DNA from: Paraburkholderia domus
Lineage (GTDB): Bacteria; Pseudomonadota; Gammaproteobacteria; Burkholderiales; Burkholderiaceae
Assembly (NCBI RefSeq): GCF_905220705.1
Contig: NZ_CAJNAT010000020.1
Span: 62,001 to 126,000, forward strand
Direction: 5' to 3'
DNA: 64,000 nt
Shown: positions 61,560 through 64,000 of the stretch, one piece after another
How positions within the stretch are numbered: position 1 is the stretch's first letter
Layout of the letters: each line of letters begins with the position of its first letter
Notes under the pieces: model-generated
Databases searched by the model: none
What the model saw: only the letters and a program-made list of their open reading frames with translations
Told to the model about the DNA's origin: nothing
Made by a program: the position numbers and the translations under genes

Positions 61560-61718
61560 TCAATGCCCGTTGTGCGTCCGGCTCCGCCAATGCCGACGCA
61601 CGGCAGGGTGGAGAATCCTCTCCCGCAATGTCGCGCGGCGCCCCTGCAGAATGACGACGAGAACCACCATTGCGAGGATTGCGGCAGCAACAACCAGCTG
61701 TACTAATAAATCCATCAT
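61560..61718 (-). CDS. Small membrane protein (52 aa)
   Basis: It encodes 52 residues starting MMDLLVQLVVAAAILAMVV, with one hydrophobic helix of about 24 residues, then a basic tail (RRATLRERIL, RRHWRSRTH). An excellent GGAGG ribosome site lies 6 bp upstream of the first ATG. Its start overlaps the end of the 39-codon ORF (61715-61834), so the two may be translationally coupled. It is convergent with the DUF1840 gene. No family was recognised. Confidence 0.68.
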   Translation of the reverse strand: MMDLLVQLVVAAAILAMVVLVVILQGRRATLRERILHPAVRRHWRSRTHNGH

Positions 61719-61834
61719 GATTCGCCTCCAATATTATCTCGTGTTGGCGGTTGAGACCCTGTCACCGCGCGACGTTCGAATTTTAGTTTCCATGAGCCCA
61801 TGCGCGCGAGGATACGGGCAAACGGAGCCAGCAT
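61715..61834 (-). CDS. Very small ORF (39 aa) coupled to the 52-aa membrane protein
   Basis: It reads MLAPFARILARMGSWKLKF and onward, basic and partly amphipathic, ending in GGES. GGAGG lies 5 bp before the ATG. Its TGA stop overlaps the next ATG, forming ATGATG. Amino acid composition is not strongly diagnostic, so its existence rests on the ribosome site and the coupled stop. Confidence 0.5.
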   Translation of the reverse strand: MLAPFARILARMGSWKLKFERRAVTGSQPPTRDNIGGES

Positions 61835-61883
61835 GTTTTCCTCCATAGTCCCGCGGAACCCGCTTCTGTCGTGCGCCGCGCCT

Positions 61884-62069
61884 TCAGGTAAATAGCGGTA
61901 CAGCTTCGATCAGCGCGAAACCCAGAAGCGCGCCAAGTGTCGCGCCAAGTAGCCGCGGATGCCACCGTTCAAGGTGTAACGCTTCCAGCAAGCTGCCGAT
62001 CAGAATGACGCCAAGCAACGCAAAGGCGCCTACCAGGTAGCTGATTTCAAAGTCGTTGCCTATGACCAT
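61884..62069 (-). CDS. Small membrane protein (61 aa)
   Basis: It encodes 61 residues with a short start (MVIGNDFEISYLV), a first helix (GAFALLGVILIGSLLEALHL), a basic turn (ERWHPRLL) and a second helix (GATLGALLGFALIEAVPLF), predicting a hairpin. A GGGAGAG ribosome site lies about 8 bp before the ATG. A longer frame with an upstream Met would lack this signal. It is the first gene of the tiny operon and lies downstream of operator site D. Confidence 0.65.
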   Translation of the reverse strand: MVIGNDFEISYLVGAFALLGVILIGSLLEALHLERWHPRLLGATLGALLGFALIEAVPLFT

Positions 62070-62151
62070 TTTTTCACTCTCCCGGGCAAAGTGCGTTTTA
62101 CGCCGCATCCGACCAAACGGCACCGCTGCGAGCCGTTTCTCAAGCCTCATT

Positions 62152-62172
62152 ATATATCACGACATGATGTAT
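62152..62172. promoter_or_regulatory. Operator site D (small-ORF operon promoter)
   Basis: ATATATCA-CGACA-TGATGTAT matches the site A pattern with two changes. It is about 80 bp upstream of the 61-residue protein gene on the minus strand. Confidence 0.55.
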
Positions 62173-62253
62173 GTGATCGAATTTGCACGAGCGTTCGTGC
62201 GTCGTCGCGGCGGTCCGCAGTGCAGGTCAAGGGATGGGCATGTCGTTTACACA

Positions 62254-62274
62254 CTACATCACAAAATGATGCAA
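62254..62274. promoter_or_regulatory. Operator site E (second clc promoter)
   Basis: CTACATCA-CAAAA-TGATGCAA is a further variant, about 70-90 bp before the second clc start. Sites D and E share the divergent gap of about 275 bp between the small-ORF operon and the second clc. Confidence 0.5.
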
Positions 62275-62344
62275 TATTGGGTTTCAGGTCGCTGTGCAGT
62301 TGGTGGCGCATCAGCGTTTCTCCATTCGACAGTCGGGATCCAAC

Positions 62345-64000
62345 GTGCACGTGAATGCTTCCAAAGGCGATTTCGCCACCGATACGCGGCTATTGCGAAT
62401 CACGGCCATCGCGGCCGTTGTCGGCATCCTGAGTACGCTGGCGGCAGACTTTCTGCTGCACCTCATCCGCTTCTTCACGAATGTGTTTTTCTTTCAGACG
62501 ATATCGATCGGGAACCATTCGCCCGCGGCCAACACGCTCGGCTTGTGGGTCGTCGTGGTGCCGGTGATCGGCGGCCTGATCGTCGGGTTGATCGCTCGCT
62601 TCGGCTCGGAGCAGATTCGCGGCCACGGCATTCCAGAAGCAATCGAGGCCATTCTGTTCGGCAAGAGCAAGATGTCGCCTACCGTGGCGGTGCTTAAACC
62701 GCTGGCATCCGCTATTGCAATCGGCAGCGGTGGACCGTTCGGCGCCGAAGGTCCGATCATCATGACTGGCGGCGCAATCGGCTCGCTAATTGCCCAGTTT
62801 TTTCATCTGTCGAGCGGTGAGCGCAAAACACTACTGGTCGCCGGTGCCGTCGCCGGGATGACAGCGGTGTTCGGCACGCCTGTGGCAGCTGTGTTGCTGG
62901 CAGTGGAATTGCTGTTGTTCGAATTGCGGCCGCGCAGCCTGCTGCCGGTCGCTGTCTCGTGTGCCGTGGCGGGATTCGCCCGCCCGTTGCTGATGGGCAG
63001 CGGGCCGCTGTTTCCGCTGCAAACGCTGCCACTCGGGCCACTCGGCCTTGCTTCGTGCGCGATCGCCGGGCTTATCACAGGTGCGCTTTCATGGGCACTG
63101 TCGAGTTGGCTCTACAAGGTAGAGGACGCCTTTGCGCGGTTGCCGTTCCACTGGATGTGGTGGCCCGCGCTCGGCGGCGTGGTGGTCGGCATCGGTGGCT
63201 ACTTTCAGCCGCGTGCGCTGGGCGTCGGCTACGACGTGATCGGCGATCTCCTGCTGAATCGTCTCACGCTCAGCGTCGTACTGGCGATCGTGCTGGTGAA
63301 AGCGGTGATCTGGGTCATCGCGCTGGGTTCAGGCACGTCCGGGGGTGTTCTCGCTCCATTGCTGATGATGGGCGCGGGCGTAGGCGCGGTGCTCGGCCCG
63401 AGCATGCCCGGCGGCGACCCGGCCGTATGGCCTCTTGTCTTCATGGCGGCGGCCCTTGGAGGCATGATGCGCGCGCCGATCATGGCCGTGGTGTTCGCGT
63501 TCGAACTGACGCATGACGCGAATGCATTGCTGCCACTTCTCACGGCCGCGGCCGTTTCATATGGATTTACGGTGCTATTCATGCGCCGTTCAATTCTGAC
63601 TGAGAAAATCGCGAGGCGTGGTTATCACATCTACCGCGAATACGGGATCGATCCGCTCGAACGGCATCATGTCGACGAGGTAATGACCAGGGACGTGAAG
63701 ACGATCGACGCGGACATCAGCGTCGCCGACGCCCTCGAGCGGCATTTTGGCCCGCAACAGGCGCATCGCGCCTATCCGGTCGTGCGGGACGGTGTGCTGG
63801 TCGGCATGACTGATCGGCGGATGCTGGGTACCGCGACGGACAGTGGCGGCGGGGCCGCGCGCGTCGCCGATCTATTCGGTAGCGAGCGTCCCGAAATCGC
63901 ACTGCCTGATGAGACATGCCGGCATGTCGCGGCTCGCCTCGCTGTCCGTTCGCTCGATCGTGTGCCGGTCGTCGCGGATGAAACGACCTATCAGCTGCTC
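62345..64000 (+). CDS. ClC-family chloride channel/antiporter with CBS domains (paralogue 2, 3'-truncated)
   Basis: The frame runs to the window edge, about 550 residues. It resembles paralogue 1 throughout: TVAVLKPLASAIAIGSGGPFGAEGPIIMTGG with the gating glutamate, then GTSGGVLAPLLMMGAGVGAVLG and two CBS domains (VDEVMTRDVKTIDADISVADAL, then LDRVPVVADETTYQLL at the edge). By comparison about 45 residues are missing. The start is either GTG 62345 or GTG 62351; neither has a strong ribosome site. It carries its own operator (site E), so it may be controlled by the MarR protein. Confidence 0.9.
   Translation, partial: MHVNASKGDFATDTRLLRITAIAAVVGILSTLAADFLLHLIRFFTNVFFFQTISIGNHSPAANTLGLWVVVVPVIGGLIVGLIARFGSEQIRGHGIPEAIEAILFGKSKMSPTVAVLKPLASAIAIGSGGPFGAEGPIIMTGGAIGSLIAQFFHLSSGERKTLLVAGAVAGMTAVFGTPVAAVLLAVELLLFELRPRSLLPVAVSCAVAGFARPLLMGSGPLFPLQTLPLGPLGLASCAIAGLITGALSWALSSWLYKVEDAFARLPFHWMWWPALGGVVVGIGGYFQPRALGVGYDVIGDLLLNRLTLSVVLAIVLVKAVIWVIALGSGTSGGVLAPLLMMGAGVGAVLGPSMPGGDPAVWPLVFMAAALGGMMRAPIMAVVFAFELTHDANALLPLLTAAAVSYGFTVLFMRRSILTEKIARRGYHIYREYGIDPLERHHVDEVMTRDVKTIDADISVADALERHFGPQQAHRAYPVVRDGVLVGMTDRRMLGTATDSGGGAARVADLFGSERPEIALPDETCRHVAARLAVRSLDRVPVVADETTYQLL

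Noticed and set aside
57243..64000. ClC paralogues as fluoride-specific channels
   Set aside because: Both keep the GxEGP gating glutamate typical of chloride ClC proteins, and no fluoride riboswitch was seen.

Overview
The window reads as a high-GC betaproteobacterial replicon, most likely Paraburkholderia or a close Burkholderia relative. The reasons are the C/G-ending codon use, Burkholderiales-typical families (DUF4148, DUF1840, BON, phosphoketolase with acetate kinase, MHS transporters) and a dispersed structured repeat. The content is accessory and regulatory, which fits a secondary chromosome, but that placement is inference. No rRNA, tRNA, CRISPR array, prophage or intact insertion sequence was seen.

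Layout. 0-4.7 kb: end of a receiver-domain protein and a CheB-CheR-PAS-kinase-receiver fusion. 4.8-15.5 kb: carbon metabolism, with class I fructose-bisphosphate aldolase, thioredoxin, an MFS pump, 6-phosphogluconate dehydrogenase, a HAD phosphatase, three very small proteins, phosphoketolase-acetate kinase and a BON protein. 15.6-22 kb: a D-amino-acid-dehydrogenase-like flavoenzyme behind a tandem glycine riboswitch, a LysR regulator, an MHS permease, an M20 aminoacylase and a LysE exporter. 22-31.7 kb: GNAT and XRE-cupin pair, YceH, a MipA-hydrolase-DUF4118 operon, a decayed methyltransferase, a SLATT protein, a DszC-like flavoprotein, a stand-alone allophanate-hydrolase C-terminal domain and a solitary MreB. 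32-45 kb: a guanidine import and degradation locus. 45-54 kb: a two-component system with a tripartite RND pump. 54-57 kb: DUF4148, ChrA and an alpha/beta hydrolase. 57-64 kb: two ClC channels, a MarR regulator, an HPP-CBS protein, DUF1840 and three tiny ORFs.

The guanidine locus is the strongest system here. The binding protein (minus strand) and the cgdA-cgdB-carboxylase-allophanate hydrolase-permease-ATPase operon (plus strand) each carry their own guanidine-I (ykkC) riboswitch, and each riboswitch is preceded by a sigma-54-type -24/-12 element. The proposed logic is nitrogen-limitation control plus direct guanidine sensing. The allophanate hydrolase lacks its usual C-terminal domain, which is encoded alone about 11.5 kb away. 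A 2-oxoglutarate oxygenase resembling guanidine-releasing enzymes sits just upstream of the operon.

A second system, apparently undescribed, is the 57-64 kb block. Five copies of one palindrome (TTATATCA-N5-TGATATAA and variants) lie at all five promoters: marR-clc, the HPP-CBS gene, DUF1840, the small-ORF operon and the second clc. This suggests one MarR regulon of anion channels and small membrane proteins. A three-copy, roughly 210-260 bp repeat with a 15-bp hairpin showing a compensatory base change (15.6, 29.2 and 54.2 kb) is the third main point of interest.
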